Both the position numbers and the translations under genes were made by a program. 64,000 nt of DNA from the NCBI RefSeq assembly GCF_963575615.1, contig NZ_CAUYTL010000003.1, forward strand, positions 62,001 to 126,000, given 5' to 3'. Positions 17,183 to 24,125 of this stretch are shown piece after piece (positions within the stretch are counted from its first letter, which is position 1; each line of letters begins with the position of its first letter). Origin of the DNA: Listeria_A hofi (GTDB lineage Bacteria; Bacillota; Bacilli; Lactobacillales; Listeriaceae). Below the pieces are notes generated by a model. It was not told where the DNA came from. It saw only the letters and a program-made list of their open reading frames with translations, and ran no database searches.

Positions 17183-17508
17183 TGCTCTTTCTTCATTAAA
17201 AGTTTTATCGATTTTTCGGAAACATTAAAACACCAATTCTTACTTGCGCTACGACCTGGAATATAATCAAATCCAGCTTCAAGCATCGCCTTTTTAAAAG
17301 CGCCGTTGGTCACATAGAATCCACCCGATGAATACTCAAATCTGTGTTTTAAACCGTAAGATGTATGTTTTCGATTGATACTTTTAATTTTTTGGAGATT
17401 GTCATCACACCATGCCACAAGTGTTAGTTGCTGATATGGGGTTAATTCTAAAAAAGCATCTAACTTATCAACTTCATGTTCAGCATTAATTTCTTCTAAG
17501 CTTTTCAT
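17176..17508 (-). CDS. minus-strand phage protein of unknown function within the early region
   Basis: A 110-residue protein read against the surrounding early genes. The start at 17508 follows GAGGTG by 6 bases; a longer in-frame extension runs into the neighbouring gene. It has an acidic helical N-terminus and a C-terminal basic part (FKKAMLEAGFDYIPGRSASKNWCFNVSEKSI). An 18-bp palindrome overlaps its translation start, suggesting control by one of the nearby HTH proteins. No family is recognised. Confidence 0.7.
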   Translation of the reverse strand: MKSLEEINAEHEVDKLDAFLELTPYQQLTLVAWCDDNLQKIKSINRKHTSYGLKHRFEYSSGGFYVTNGAFKKAMLEAGFDYIPGRSASKNWCFNVSEKSIKLLMKKEHH

Positions 17509-17517
17509 ATGTATCAC

Positions 17518-17535
17518 CTCACTTTCTAAAGTGAG
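17518..17535. promoter_or_regulatory. palindromic operator between divergent genes
   Basis: CTCACTTT (17518-17525) and AAAGTGAG (17528-17535) form a perfect 8-bp inverted repeat with a 2-bp centre, between the minus-strand gene (start 17508) and the HTH gene at 17576. The left arm contains the ribosome binding site of the minus-strand gene. Confidence 0.65.
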
Positions 17536-17575
17536 TATACCACAAATAATACCAATAATAGAAAGGAGAATAGAA

Positions 17576-17776
17576 ATGCCAGTACAACAACTAAAGGAAC
17601 TAGTAACAATTGCCCTTGTAAAACGAGGCATCAGTCAGGCGCAACTTGCCCGCACCATTGGAATTTCACCCGCTTACTTATCAGATATTCTAAACGATAA
17701 CCGCAGTGGTAAACGAGCGGAAGAAGTAAGAATTCAAGTGGCTAAAATATTAGAGATTGAACAGAAGGAGGGATAA
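17576..17776 (+). CDS. XRE-family regulator (Cro-like)
   Basis: A 66-residue single-domain helix-turn-helix protein (GISQAQLARTIGISPAYLSDILNDNRSG). The start at 17576 follows AAAGGAG by 7 bases. It is divergent from the gene at 17508 with a palindrome between, and probably represses it and/or itself. It could serve as Cro. Confidence 0.85.
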   Translation: MPVQQLKELVTIALVKRGISQAQLARTIGISPAYLSDILNDNRSGKRAEEVRIQVAKILEIEQKEG

Positions 17777-17779
17777 TTG

Positions 17780-18007
17780 ATGAAAATTTTAAAACTCAAA
17801 GGTCTTATAGTCGAAAGAGGTAAGACTCAGACAAAAGTAGCTAATGATACAGGGGTTCATCGTGCAACATTCGCTAGGAAGATGAAGGATGGCGGTGGAG
17901 GGTTTACAATTGAAGAAGTCAATAGGATGATTACATCAATTCCGCTCACAATGGAAGAAGCGATAGAAATATTTTTTGAACAAAAAGAGTCTAGAACGGA
18001 GGAGTAG
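17780..18007 (+). CDS. small HTH regulator
   Basis: A 75-residue protein with an XRE-like helix-turn-helix (GKTQTKVANDTGVHRATFARKM). It starts after GGAGGG, 3 bases behind the previous gene, so the two small regulators are co-translated. It resembles Cro/CI-type early phage DNA-binding proteins. Confidence 0.75.
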   Translation: MKILKLKGLIVERGKTQTKVANDTGVHRATFARKMKDGGGGFTIEEVNRMITSIPLTMEEAIEIFFEQKESRTEE

Positions 18008-18010
18008 TCA

Positions 18011-18340
18011 ATGAAAACAAGAGACAAAATATTATTCTATTTGATGGACCATCCATCTGCAACAAACGCCGAAATAGCGAGTGAATGTGAGGCAAGCGAA
18101 CAGAATATTAAAACAACGATTCATAGGCTAAAGTCTAAAGGATATATCGATGTGAAGAATCAAGGTTCGAATCGTGAAATTGAGGTCTTAGAAGAACCAA
18201 CCAATAGTGTAGGTATTGATAAAAAAGAAAGATATAATAATCAGCTAGATTTTTTAGAGGATATTATGTTTTCTGATGCGGACCCGAAATATAGATTAGA
18301 AGCATCAGCACAACATATCAGAGTGTTGAATAAATTGTAA
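18011..18340 (+). CDS. winged-helix DNA-binding protein
   Basis: A 109-residue protein whose first 60 residues form a winged helix (HPSATNAEIASECEASEQNI, KTTIHRLKSKGYIDVKNQG); the rest is acidic and helical. It follows GGAGGAG with 3 bases from the preceding gene. It is an early-operon regulator of unknown target. Confidence 0.7.
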   Translation: MKTRDKILFYLMDHPSATNAEIASECEASEQNIKTTIHRLKSKGYIDVKNQGSNREIEVLEEPTNSVGIDKKERYNNQLDFLEDIMFSDADPKYRLEASAQHIRVLNKL

Positions 18341-18378
18341 GAATAATATCCAATTTAATAAAGGAAAGGAGCTCACCC

Positions 18379-18618
18379 ATGGCAAGACCAGTAAAAAACA
18401 AAAAACTAACATCCCCAGTCGTATACGGCGTGTGGACATTAGAAAAATTCGCAGATGCAAGCCCGCGATCATATAGCTGGTGGATTAAAAACATTTCGGA
18501 ATATCCAGAAATAAGCAAGTTCAGCAACTGGGATAAAAAGAAAAAAGAACACTGGGCATTTGACGCTGTAAAAGCAAACGAATGGTTGATTAAGAAGTTT
18601 GTTTATAAGGAGGTCTGA
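18379..18618 (+). CDS. DUF771-like phage protein
   Basis: A 79-residue protein with the pattern of DUF771 phage proteins: an HTH-like TLEKFADASPRSYSWWIKNI followed by a WAFDAVKANEWLIKKF C-terminus. These are found in early regions of Gram-positive phages, probably binding DNA. It follows AAAGGAG. Confidence 0.65.
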   Translation: MARPVKNKKLTSPVVYGVWTLEKFADASPRSYSWWIKNISEYPEISKFSNWDKKKKEHWAFDAVKANEWLIKKFVYKEV

Positions 18619-18622
18619 CACC

Positions 18623-18697
18623 ATGTTCATAGCAATATTAGTACTTCTATTATTTACACCATTCATGTATCTAAGCTATCAAGACAACAAAAAATAG
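18623..18697 (+). CDS. 24-residue membrane micropeptide
   Basis: The ATG lies 9 bases after AAGGAGG. The peptide is one hydrophobic stretch (residues 2-17) with a polar, Lys-ended tail (SYQDNKK). It is followed by two short stem-loops (around 18700 and 18738) before the next gene. The strong ribosome binding site supports translation. Its size and shape resemble small membrane toxins or accessory phage peptides, but no family assignment is possible. Confidence 0.5.
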   Translation: MFIAILVLLLFTPFMYLSYQDNKK

Positions 18698-18776
18698 CCC
18701 ACATAGCAGTGTGGACTAAAAAGCTTTCACAAAATAACTCGGTTTTATTATAGCCGAAATTGGAGGAAATAGCAAT

Positions 18777-19205
18777 ATGAAAACAAGCGAATTTAAGCAA
18801 AAAGTGGAGGAACTGGGATATCCGATAAGCCACGACAATGAGTCCGCAACTCTTAGAATTAAATCACACGGAGAGCTAATCGTGACAGTCAATATAAAAC
18901 GAATTATGTGTTTAAGCACAAGGTTTGGTTTTGCAAACACACTAAATGATTCTGATATGTTGGAACTAGCAGAACTACTATTCGAATACGCATCCACACC
19001 GCTAGACGAACGCGAAGAAGAACGTAAGTGGTATATCAAGTGTCCGATTACAGGTCAGTTTTTGAATATCAACGAGAACGGAAAAATAATGTGGAACAAT
19101 TATAAGTATGACAGTGCCGGCTGGCAATCGGAATACACCCGCGCAGAAATCGAAGCCTTTACGTTTGAACATGCGCATTTGATTGAGGATGAGGTGAGCG
19201 AGTGA
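18777..19205 (+). CDS. early phage protein, unknown function
   Basis: A 142-residue protein with an alpha/beta N-terminal part and a C-terminal region rich in aromatic residues (WYIKCPITGQFLNINENGK, NNYKYDSAGWQ). It starts after GGAGG. Its last 20 coding bases, ending DEVSE, recur at the end of the gene at 19682. Confidence 0.65.
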   Translation: MKTSEFKQKVEELGYPISHDNESATLRIKSHGELIVTVNIKRIMCLSTRFGFANTLNDSDMLELAELLFEYASTPLDEREEERKWYIKCPITGQFLNINENGKIMWNNYKYDSAGWQSEYTRAEIEAFTFEHAHLIEDEVSE

Positions 19206-19486
19206 TGTTCAAAAAAGGAGATATTGTAGTTTCGTTAATAGATTGCGATGAAGTGAAGGAAGGTCAACGTTTGACAGTAAGTAAGTCGTACAAAAGATTT
19301 ACGCAAGTTAGCACGGAAAGTGGAGAAATGTTATTTTTAGCGAATCACCAGATTAAGCCTTATGAATTTTCATGTCCTGACTGCGGGGAAATTCTGGACA
19401 TGGATGAGGAGACTTTTAATAAGACTTATCACGACTGTTATCGTCGAGCCGAATTGGAAAGAGAAGGATACGACGTTGAAGGCTAA
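19205..19486 (+). CDS. small protein with zinc-ribbon-like cysteines
   Basis: A 93-residue protein whose start overlaps the previous stop (TGATG). The N-terminal half looks like a small beta-barrel (KKGDIVVSLIDCDEVKEGQRL); the C-terminal half has CPDCGE and a later Cys (HDCYRR), a possible metal site. Function unknown. Confidence 0.65.
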   Translation: MFKKGDIVVSLIDCDEVKEGQRLTVSKSYKRFTQVSTESGEMLFLANHQIKPYEFSCPDCGEILDMDEETFNKTYHDCYRRAELEREGYDVEG

Positions 19487-19498
19487 GGAGGAAAGCTG

Positions 19499-19666
19499 AT
19501 GGAATACGCACTATACAAAGGCGACACACTGCTACAAATCGGCACAGTAGACGAATTAGCCAAATTTAAGAACGCAAAGCGAGAAACGATATTATTCTAC
19601 ACTTCGCGAGCCTATAGAGAACGGACGAGCGAACAAAAAGGGCTTAGAGTTATTAAAATTGATTGA
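19499..19666 (+). CDS. 55-residue phage protein, copy A
   Basis: A small basic protein (MEYALYKGDTLLQIGTVDEL...) starting after AAGGAGG. A second copy with 51 of 55 identical residues lies at 20172-20339. Similar short proteins with a GTxxELA core occur in early regions of other Gram-positive phages and may be HTH-like, but no function is known. Confidence 0.65.
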   Translation: MEYALYKGDTLLQIGTVDELAKFKNAKRETILFYTSRAYRERTSEQKGLRVIKID

Positions 19667-19681
19667 GGAAGAGGTGACGGG

Positions 19682-19954
19682 ATGAAACGTATTTTAGACA
19701 TCAATATCGCCCACGAGAAAGCGCTAGAAGAAGATTACAAAAGGAATAGGGCGCTAGTGCTCGATGAATTGAAACGTCTGTACACTTCCTACTCAAGTCA
19801 ATTAGGAGCGTATGAAATTATAGAAGAATTTGAATACACTCACATGCGTTTAAATATGCACAGAAAAGAAAAATTAGCAAAAGCGTGGTGGAATGTAGAA
19901 ACGGATGACATATTACGTAAATTTATGAGCTGGATAGATGAGGTGAGCGAGTGA
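19682..19954 (+). CDS. early phage protein, unknown function
   Basis: A 90-residue helical, charged protein beginning MKRILDINIAHEKALEEDYK and ending DEVSE, as does the gene at 18777. It starts after GGAAGAGGTG. Confidence 0.6.
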   Translation: MKRILDINIAHEKALEEDYKRNRALVLDELKRLYTSYSSQLGAYEIIEEFEYTHMRLNMHRKEKLAKAWWNVETDDILRKFMSWIDEVSE

Positions 19955-20172
19955 TGGAAGTGACGCAAATAATAATCATCACAAACGAAAATTTTCAAGG
20001 AGAATCTCCTGATTATTATACAACGAAGGAAAAATATGTAGACTGTGGCTATATATTAGTCAAGAAAATCTTGCTCGATGGCAATGGGGAAGTAACGATA
20101 GTGAACATTAACGGTTCGCATACTATGTTTAGCGGATTCAAATATAAAGCGACATCAGAGGAGGAAAGTTGA
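19954..20172 (+). CDS. early phage protein, unknown function
   Basis: A 72-residue mostly beta-strand protein whose start overlaps the preceding stop (TGATG) and whose end overlaps the next start. No family recognised. Confidence 0.6.
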   Translation: MEVTQIIIITNENFQGESPDYYTTKEKYVDCGYILVKKILLDGNGEVTIVNINGSHTMFSGFKYKATSEEES

Positions 20173-20339
20173 TGGAATACGCACTATACAAAGGCGACAC
20201 ACTGCTACAAATCGGCACAGTAGACGAATTAGCTAAGTTTAAGAACGTGAAGCGAGAAACGATTTTGTTCTACACTTCACGAGCTTACAGGCGACGCACA
20301 AGCGAGAAGAACGGGCTTAGGGTTATTAAAATTGATTGA
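20172..20339 (+). CDS. 55-residue phage protein, copy B
   Basis: A paralogue of the gene at 19499. The first 62 coding bases are identical to copy A, with only 4 residue changes in the whole protein, all in the second half. It starts after GAGGAGG. Confidence 0.65.
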   Translation: MEYALYKGDTLLQIGTVDELAKFKNVKRETILFYTSRAYRRRTSEKNGLRVIKID

Positions 20340-20351
20340 GGAGGAACAAGC

Positions 20352-20519
20352 ATGACAGTAGGCGAACTAATCGAAGAACTTTCGAATCATGAAAATGACG
20401 CACAACTAGAGATAGTGCTCGAAGGGGTCAGTACAGTAGGCGATTTGATTACCATGTCGATTGTCGCTGACGGATTTTTAGTCGAAGAATTCGAATTGGG
20501 AGGAGTAGAGGAAGGATGA
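20352..20519 (+). CDS. small acidic phage protein
   Basis: A 55-residue acidic protein (MTVGELIEELSNHENDAQLE...) with good ribosome binding site GAGGAAC. Its stop overlaps the next start (ATGA). The start resembles the TVGELIEELxxxxxxAxV pattern of small phage proteins; function unknown. Confidence 0.6.
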   Translation: MTVGELIEELSNHENDAQLEIVLEGVSTVGDLITMSIVADGFLVEEFELGGVEEG

Positions 20520-20743
20520 ACGAGCAAAAAGCGCCGATTTCGGAGTGTCCACATTGCGGATCAGAGGCTGGCTATTACGAGAAGGTTCAAATAAGCGGTC
20601 GTTCTCGCTGGTATCACAATTTCGATGGGAAAGAAGCGGATAATACTTATTTCTATGATGATACAAAAGCGAAATATAGTAAATACACATATTGTACAGC
20701 GTGCGAAAAACGACTTTTCAAAGTTGAAGAAATTGGAGAGTGA
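20516..20743 (+). CDS. zinc-ribbon phage protein
   Basis: A 75-residue protein with two cysteine pairs, CPHCGS near residue 11 and CTACEK near residue 61, forming a likely zinc ribbon. Small proteins of this layout (Lar-like or other zinc-finger phage proteins) are common in early operons. Confidence 0.75.
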   Translation: MNEQKAPISECPHCGSEAGYYEKVQISGRSRWYHNFDGKEADNTYFYDDTKAKYSKYTYCTACEKRLFKVEEIGE

Positions 20744-20749
20744 GGCGTG

Positions 20750-20965
20750 ATGTACGCAATACGGCATAAGCGTAGTAAAAAATTCGTATACGGCACTGAT
20801 AAACGCTATCCCGGATTTCGGCAACGCACGTCAGACAGTACAGCATTATTATTTGAAAGTTATTTCACCGCGCATTTTGAGTTTAAGGAACGCAAAGTAT
20901 CGAAAAATCTTTATGAGATTGTGCCAGTTGAATTAGTTGTAAAAGGAGAGGAGGGTGAGGCGTGA
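20750..20965 (+). CDS. small basic phage protein
   Basis: A 71-residue protein with a basic, Tyr-rich N-terminus (MYAIRHKRSKKFVYGTDKRY). It is tightly packed after the zinc-ribbon gene (GTGATG start region), and its stop overlaps the next start. Confidence 0.6.
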   Translation: MYAIRHKRSKKFVYGTDKRYPGFRQRTSDSTALLFESYFTAHFEFKERKVSKNLYEIVPVELVVKGEEGEA

Positions 20966-21237
20966 TGGAAACGGATTTTACTGAGTTTACAGGGCTAACT
21001 TCATTTGATTACTTAGATTGTACAACTAAAGAAGGCGAGCCGTTTATAAAAATTATTCGCTACGATAATGATGCATCTGGTTATGTTGAGGTTGCCCGTG
21101 TAAAACCGTCAAAAAGTAAGTACTTGGACGGTGCGGATGAGCTAGAAGAAATATTTATAGAGCTTAAAGAAAATAATAAAGCGCGTTGTTGTATTAGAGA
21201 ATCGCTTTTAAATGACAAGAAAGGAGCGCGAACATGA
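20965..21237 (+). CDS. early phage protein, unknown function
   Basis: A 90-residue protein with overlapping start (TGATG) and stop (ATGA) junctions in the early operon. No recognisable domain. Confidence 0.6.
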   Translation: METDFTEFTGLTSFDYLDCTTKEGEPFIKIIRYDNDASGYVEVARVKPSKSKYLDGADELEEIFIELKENNKARCCIRESLLNDKKGART

Positions 21238-21626
21238 GACCGATTGAGTTTAGAATTTATTGCGAGCAGAACAAGGAAATGATGCATGTTGACAGTCTGA
21301 ATTTCGATGAAGAAGGTAAGGTTTGGTTCGCTACAGCAGGTGGTGATGTTGTACCGTACTTTGAGAATCATAAAGACTGGCATTTAATGCAGTACACAGG
21401 TTTAAAAGACAAAAACAAGCAAAAATATTGTCAAGACGATATCGTGCGCTACAAAGGTAAACACTACCGACTCATTAAAGGTACCTACAAATTCGAACTG
21501 CTTGGATTTAAAGAACCTTTGCAAGATGATCCATATGACTTTTTTAGCGAAGGCGCTTTTATGCAAGGTGAGATTGTCGGTAATATACACGAAAACAAAG
21601 ACTTTCTGGAGGTGGCGGAGGAATGA
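21234..21626 (+). CDS. YopX-family phage protein
   Basis: A 130-residue protein with the YopX pattern: an N-terminal IEFRIYCEQNKEMMHVDSL, a central LMQYTGLKDKNKQKYCQDDIV and a C-terminal GEIVGNIHENKDFL. YopX proteins occur in many Gram-positive phages (first named in Bacillus phage SPbeta); function unknown. It overlaps both neighbours by 4 bases. Confidence 0.88.
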   Translation: MRPIEFRIYCEQNKEMMHVDSLNFDEEGKVWFATAGGDVVPYFENHKDWHLMQYTGLKDKNKQKYCQDDIVRYKGKHYRLIKGTYKFELLGFKEPLQDDPYDFFSEGAFMQGEIVGNIHENKDFLEVAEE

Positions 21627-21814
21627 ATTACCAGTACGTCAGAGTAAGAGTAATGCCCTATCCTTGGGGAGACGTTGAGATAAAGGAGTTCAGAGTAGGA
21701 GAAAATGAAGTGGAGGCTATCTGGCTTAAAGGTCAATTGTTAAAAATAAAGACTGAAAAAGAGGAAAAGCCTTATGTCGTGTTTTTAATACTTAAGAAGG
21801 AGGTGGCGGAATGA
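21623..21814 (+). CDS. small phage protein
   Basis: A 63-residue protein with beta-strand character (QYVRVRVMPYPWGDVEIKEF), coupled by 4-base overlaps to both neighbours. Function unknown. Confidence 0.6.
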   Translation: MNYQYVRVRVMPYPWGDVEIKEFRVGENEVEAIWLKGQLLKIKTEKEEKPYVVFLILKKEVAE

Positions 21815-22056
21815 AACAAGGCGTACACATTGATAATATGCGCTATGTTGAAGATTTCGAAAGTGGTTCTGGCGGATATGATACGCTCGATTTCGCCATG
21901 AATGACGGAAAAGTATTTATAACTTCTCGCAGCTCTAATGATGACACGGAACACGGTTTTAATCTTGATTTCAACGACTGGAAAATGATTCGTGATGCAA
22001 TCGATAACTATTTCAAAGAGCAACTTAAAGACGCGTTTGTTAAGAGTATATTTTAA
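21811..22056 (+). CDS. early phage protein, unknown function
   Basis: An 81-residue acidic protein beginning MKQGVHIDNMRYVEDFESGS, after GGAGGTGG. No recognisable domain. Confidence 0.6.
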   Translation: MKQGVHIDNMRYVEDFESGSGGYDTLDFAMNDGKVFITSRSSNDDTEHGFNLDFNDWKMIRDAIDNYFKEQLKDAFVKSIF

Positions 22057-22069
22057 AGGAGGAAACGGA

Positions 22070-22231
22070 ATGATGGTAGGCGATGAAGTGAGATTTACGG
22101 ATATTGTCAAAATTGTAGACATAGACTTTCAAGGAGACGCAAATAACGTGAAAATTATGACAGATGCGGGATATACGTTCTGGACGACACGAGATAATTT
22201 AGAGGAGGCGCAAGACGATGACGCGGAATGA
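22070..22231 (+). CDS. small phage protein
   Basis: A 53-residue protein (MMVGDEVRFTDIVKIVDID...) resembling a small beta-barrel. The start at 22070 follows AAGGAGG by 7 bases. A longer in-frame opening exists upstream but would overlap the previous gene. Confidence 0.6.
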   Translation: MMVGDEVRFTDIVKIVDIDFQGDANNVKIMTDAGYTFWTTRDNLEEAQDDDAE

Positions 22232-22505
22232 TAAGGATAGAGCGTTAGTGAATCGAGCAATTGAATTATGTGATATCGAAGGTAACGGAGAGTTAGGGAA
22301 AGTCAATAATAACCCGCTGGTTCAAACGGTACTACTTGCTGATAAACTGCTGAAAGAGCGGGAGAATGGGGAGACTATTTATAAAGTACACGACAAAAAG
22401 CGCTCTGTAACGCATTACTTTAAAAACGTATCACACCTGTACAATGACGAATTTACACAAGAAAAAGGCATCTGGATTCCTGATGTTGATGGGGAGGCGG
22501 ATTAA
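22218..22505 (+). CDS. early phage protein, unknown function
   Basis: A 95-residue protein starting MTRNDKDRALVNRAIELCDIE, with GGAGGCG upstream and a 14-base overlap with the previous gene. Function unknown. Confidence 0.6.
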   Translation: MTRNDKDRALVNRAIELCDIEGNGELGKVNNNPLVQTVLLADKLLKERENGETIYKVHDKKRSVTHYFKNVSHLYNDEFTQEKGIWIPDVDGEAD

Positions 22506-22598
22506 TTGAGCACAGGCGAAGTTATTGTTTATTGCGTGACATATGCGTTTTTGGGATTTTGTTTTTGGGTGATATTTGGACAAAGAAAAAAGAAATGA
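22506..22598 (+). CDS. 30-residue membrane micropeptide
   Basis: A TTG start 9 bases after GGGGAGG. The peptide is one transmembrane segment (about residues 6-24) with a basic end (GQRKKK). It fills the gap between two genes exactly, which supports it being real; role unknown. Confidence 0.45.
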   Translation: MSTGEVIVYCVTYAFLGFCFWVIFGQRKKK

Positions 22599-22608
22599 GG
22601 CGGAGTAG

Positions 22609-22929
22609 ATGAACAGTTACAATGTCTGGCTAAACGGTAAAAAGTTCACTAAATATGACGTGACTTTTGAAGAACTGAAAACTTCAATTTTAAAGCGATT
22701 AGGTAATATCAATTCCACAAATAGAATTAACAAAGACAAGTATAAAGCTAAAAAAATCATTTGGAATGCAAAGACTATCGATGAACTCATGGATGTAGAC
22801 AGACACACAGCTATAAGTTTATGTGTAAGAGAGGGGGCGAAAAATGTACCTAATCCAACTAGCATCCCTACTAACAATCATCATCCTAACCACAGTACTA
22901 ATCACCTATCACCTAACGAAAGGAAGTGA
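22609..22929 (+). CDS. early phage protein, unknown function
   Basis: A 106-residue protein starting MNSYNVWLNGKKFTKYDVTF after GAGGCGGAG. The first 70 residues look like an ordinary folded phage protein; the C-terminal 30 residues, rich in Asn, Pro, His and Ser, lie where another frame encodes a membrane protein (22844). The tail may be a by-product of that overlap. Confidence 0.6.
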   Translation: MNSYNVWLNGKKFTKYDVTFEELKTSILKRLGNINSTNRINKDKYKAKKIIWNAKTIDELMDVDRHTAISLCVREGAKNVPNPTSIPTNNHHPNHSTNHLSPNERK

Positions 22930-23101
22930 TGCAAATAAAAATACTCGTCCCGAAGCTGTAACTTCAAAGACGAGCGCTTATAAAACAAAAACTATGCATA
23001 ATTTAGCACGATTGGGGGTTAAAGTCAATGACAGAAAGCCAAATTATTATGTCAGAAATAAACAGGACGGTGAATCGTACCGGGCAACAATTAGCAAATA
23101 G
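22844..23101 (+). CDS. small membrane protein overlapping its neighbours
   Basis: An 85-residue protein with an N-terminal transmembrane helix (LIQLASLLTIIILTTVLITY) and a basic soluble tail. The ATG follows GAGGGGGCG. It overlaps the 22609 gene by 86 bases and the next gene by 74 bases in other frames. The good ribosome binding site and clear hydrophobic helix favour it being expressed. Confidence 0.5.
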   Translation: MYLIQLASLLTIIILTTVLITYHLTKGSDANKNTRPEAVTSKTSAYKTKTMHNLARLGVKVNDRKPNYYVRNKQDGESYRATISK

Positions 23102-23237
23102 AATTATTAAAAGTGATAATGATTTCGATAATCTGATTCACAATTTAGAATCATTCACAGCTAAATTAGAAGAGAACCGAAAAGCCTTAAATAAAGCGAG
23201 GTTGAGAGAACATGAGTTATGTAGTGCAGAAATATAA
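23028..23237 (+). CDS. small coiled-coil phage protein
   Basis: A 69-residue charged helical protein (FDNLIHNLESFTAKLEENRKALNKARLREHE). The start at 23028 has a weak GGGGG signal 11 bases upstream; MSEINRTV at 23049 is an alternative start. Confidence 0.5.
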   Translation: MTESQIIMSEINRTVNRTGQQLANRIIKSDNDFDNLIHNLESFTAKLEENRKALNKARLREHELCSAEI

Positions 23238-23355
23238 CTATGCGTTAGAAAGATGGTTGAATGTCCGAGAATATAACACAAGAAATAAAGCTAGAAATGG
23301 ACGATTAACCTGTTTAAAGAAAGACCGTGGCAAATATCGAGTGATTAAAAAATGA
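23212..23355 (+). CDS. small basic phage protein
   Basis: A 47-residue basic protein (MSYVVQKYNYALERWLNVRE...) starting after GAGGTTGAGAG within the previous gene's 3' end. Its stop overlaps the next small frame (ATGA). Function unknown. Confidence 0.5.
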   Translation: MSYVVQKYNYALERWLNVREYNTRNKARNGRLTCLKKDRGKYRVIKK

Positions 23356-23417
23356 ATAGTGAAGTAGAAAATCCGATGATTGTAGACGAACACTGGAACG
23401 ATGGTTTCAGACATTAG
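23352..23417 (+). CDS. 21-residue micropeptide
   Basis: ATG overlaps the preceding stop, giving an acidic 21-residue peptide (MNSEVENPMIVDEHWNDGFRH). It is supported only by translational coupling and by filling the space before the next ribosome binding site. Confidence 0.3.
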   Translation: MNSEVENPMIVDEHWNDGFRH

Positions 23418-23429
23418 GGAGGAAAAAGA

Positions 23430-23652
23430 ATGAATATTGAGAAAGTTGGCGATGTAAATGTGGATGGACGTAATCTATCGTGGCGAAGGAATTAGCTTGC
23501 ATGAACATGAGGACCTTTCATGTATGTACAACTGGTTACGAAGAAATAAGAAAACGCTTGAAGGTTGTTCCATCTATGATGAAATGATTGATATGTATAT
23601 CGAATTGGATAAAAAGTTTCAGGAGGTGAAACGGACCAATGAAGTTATATGA
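23430..23652 (+). pseudogene. small phage gene, possibly frameshifted near its start
   Basis: A good ribosome binding site (GGAGG) precedes ATG 23430, but that frame (MNIEKVGDVNVDG...) stops after 21 residues. A second frame from ATG 23458 encodes 64 residues (MWMDVIYRGEGISLHEHEDL...) without its own ribosome binding site. A +1 shift around 23455-23465 would join them into one protein of about 73 residues. Either the gene is frameshifted or the downstream frame starts unassisted. Confidence 0.4.
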
Positions 23653-24115
23653 ACTGGGAAATAATTATCAACGGGTAATAGATTTAGCTGCAACAACTGA
23701 AGCAGAAACGCTAAATGACACATTAGATGCTATCAAAGAAAGCATTGATATGAAGGCGGAAAACATTGCAAAAGTCATCAAAACACTTGAGGCAGAAGAA
23801 GCTGGGTTGGATACGGAAATTAAAAGAATGGCAACACGAAAAACGACCATTTCAAACGGAATTAAAGGCTTGAAATACTATTTACAAACCGAATTAGAGA
23901 AAATTGGCACTGATAAAATCGAAGGGCAACATTTCACCATAGCGATTCAAAAAAACAACCCATCAGCGCGCATAGAGGACGAAAGCAAGCTAGTTGACTA
24001 TTTGGTTGAACAACCTAAGAAAATCGATAAGAAAGCCCTTCTAGTGGATTTAAAGGCAGGTATTGAGGTAGATGGTGCGGAGTTGTATCAGGGTAGGTCG
24101 TTACGGATAAGATAG
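23639..24115 (+). CDS. Gp157-family siphovirus protein
   Basis: A 158-residue protein matching the siphovirus Gp157 family: a long helical N-terminal half (LNDTLDAIKESIDMKAENIAKVIK) and a C-terminal GLKYYLQTELEKIGTDKI and FTIAIQKNNPSARI region. The family is named from Streptococcus thermophilus phages and accompanies single-strand annealing/replication genes. It begins the replication module and starts after AGGAGG. Confidence 0.88.
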   Translation: MKLYELGNNYQRVIDLAATTEAETLNDTLDAIKESIDMKAENIAKVIKTLEAEEAGLDTEIKRMATRKTTISNGIKGLKYYLQTELEKIGTDKIEGQHFTIAIQKNNPSARIEDESKLVDYLVEQPKKIDKKALLVDLKAGIEVDGAELYQGRSLRIR

Positions 24116-24125
24116 GAGTGATAAT

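Larger units (their letters stand above)
19488..20339 (+). repeat. duplicated module with two copies of a 55-residue gene
   Basis: The stretches 19488-19666 and 20161-20339, including the ribosome binding sites, are direct repeats: identical over the first 62 coding bases and then diverging at mostly silent positions. The 20-base tail of the genes at 18777 and 19682 (encoding DEVSE and the following start) is also repeated. The block therefore looks like a two-part module duplication. Confidence 0.8.
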
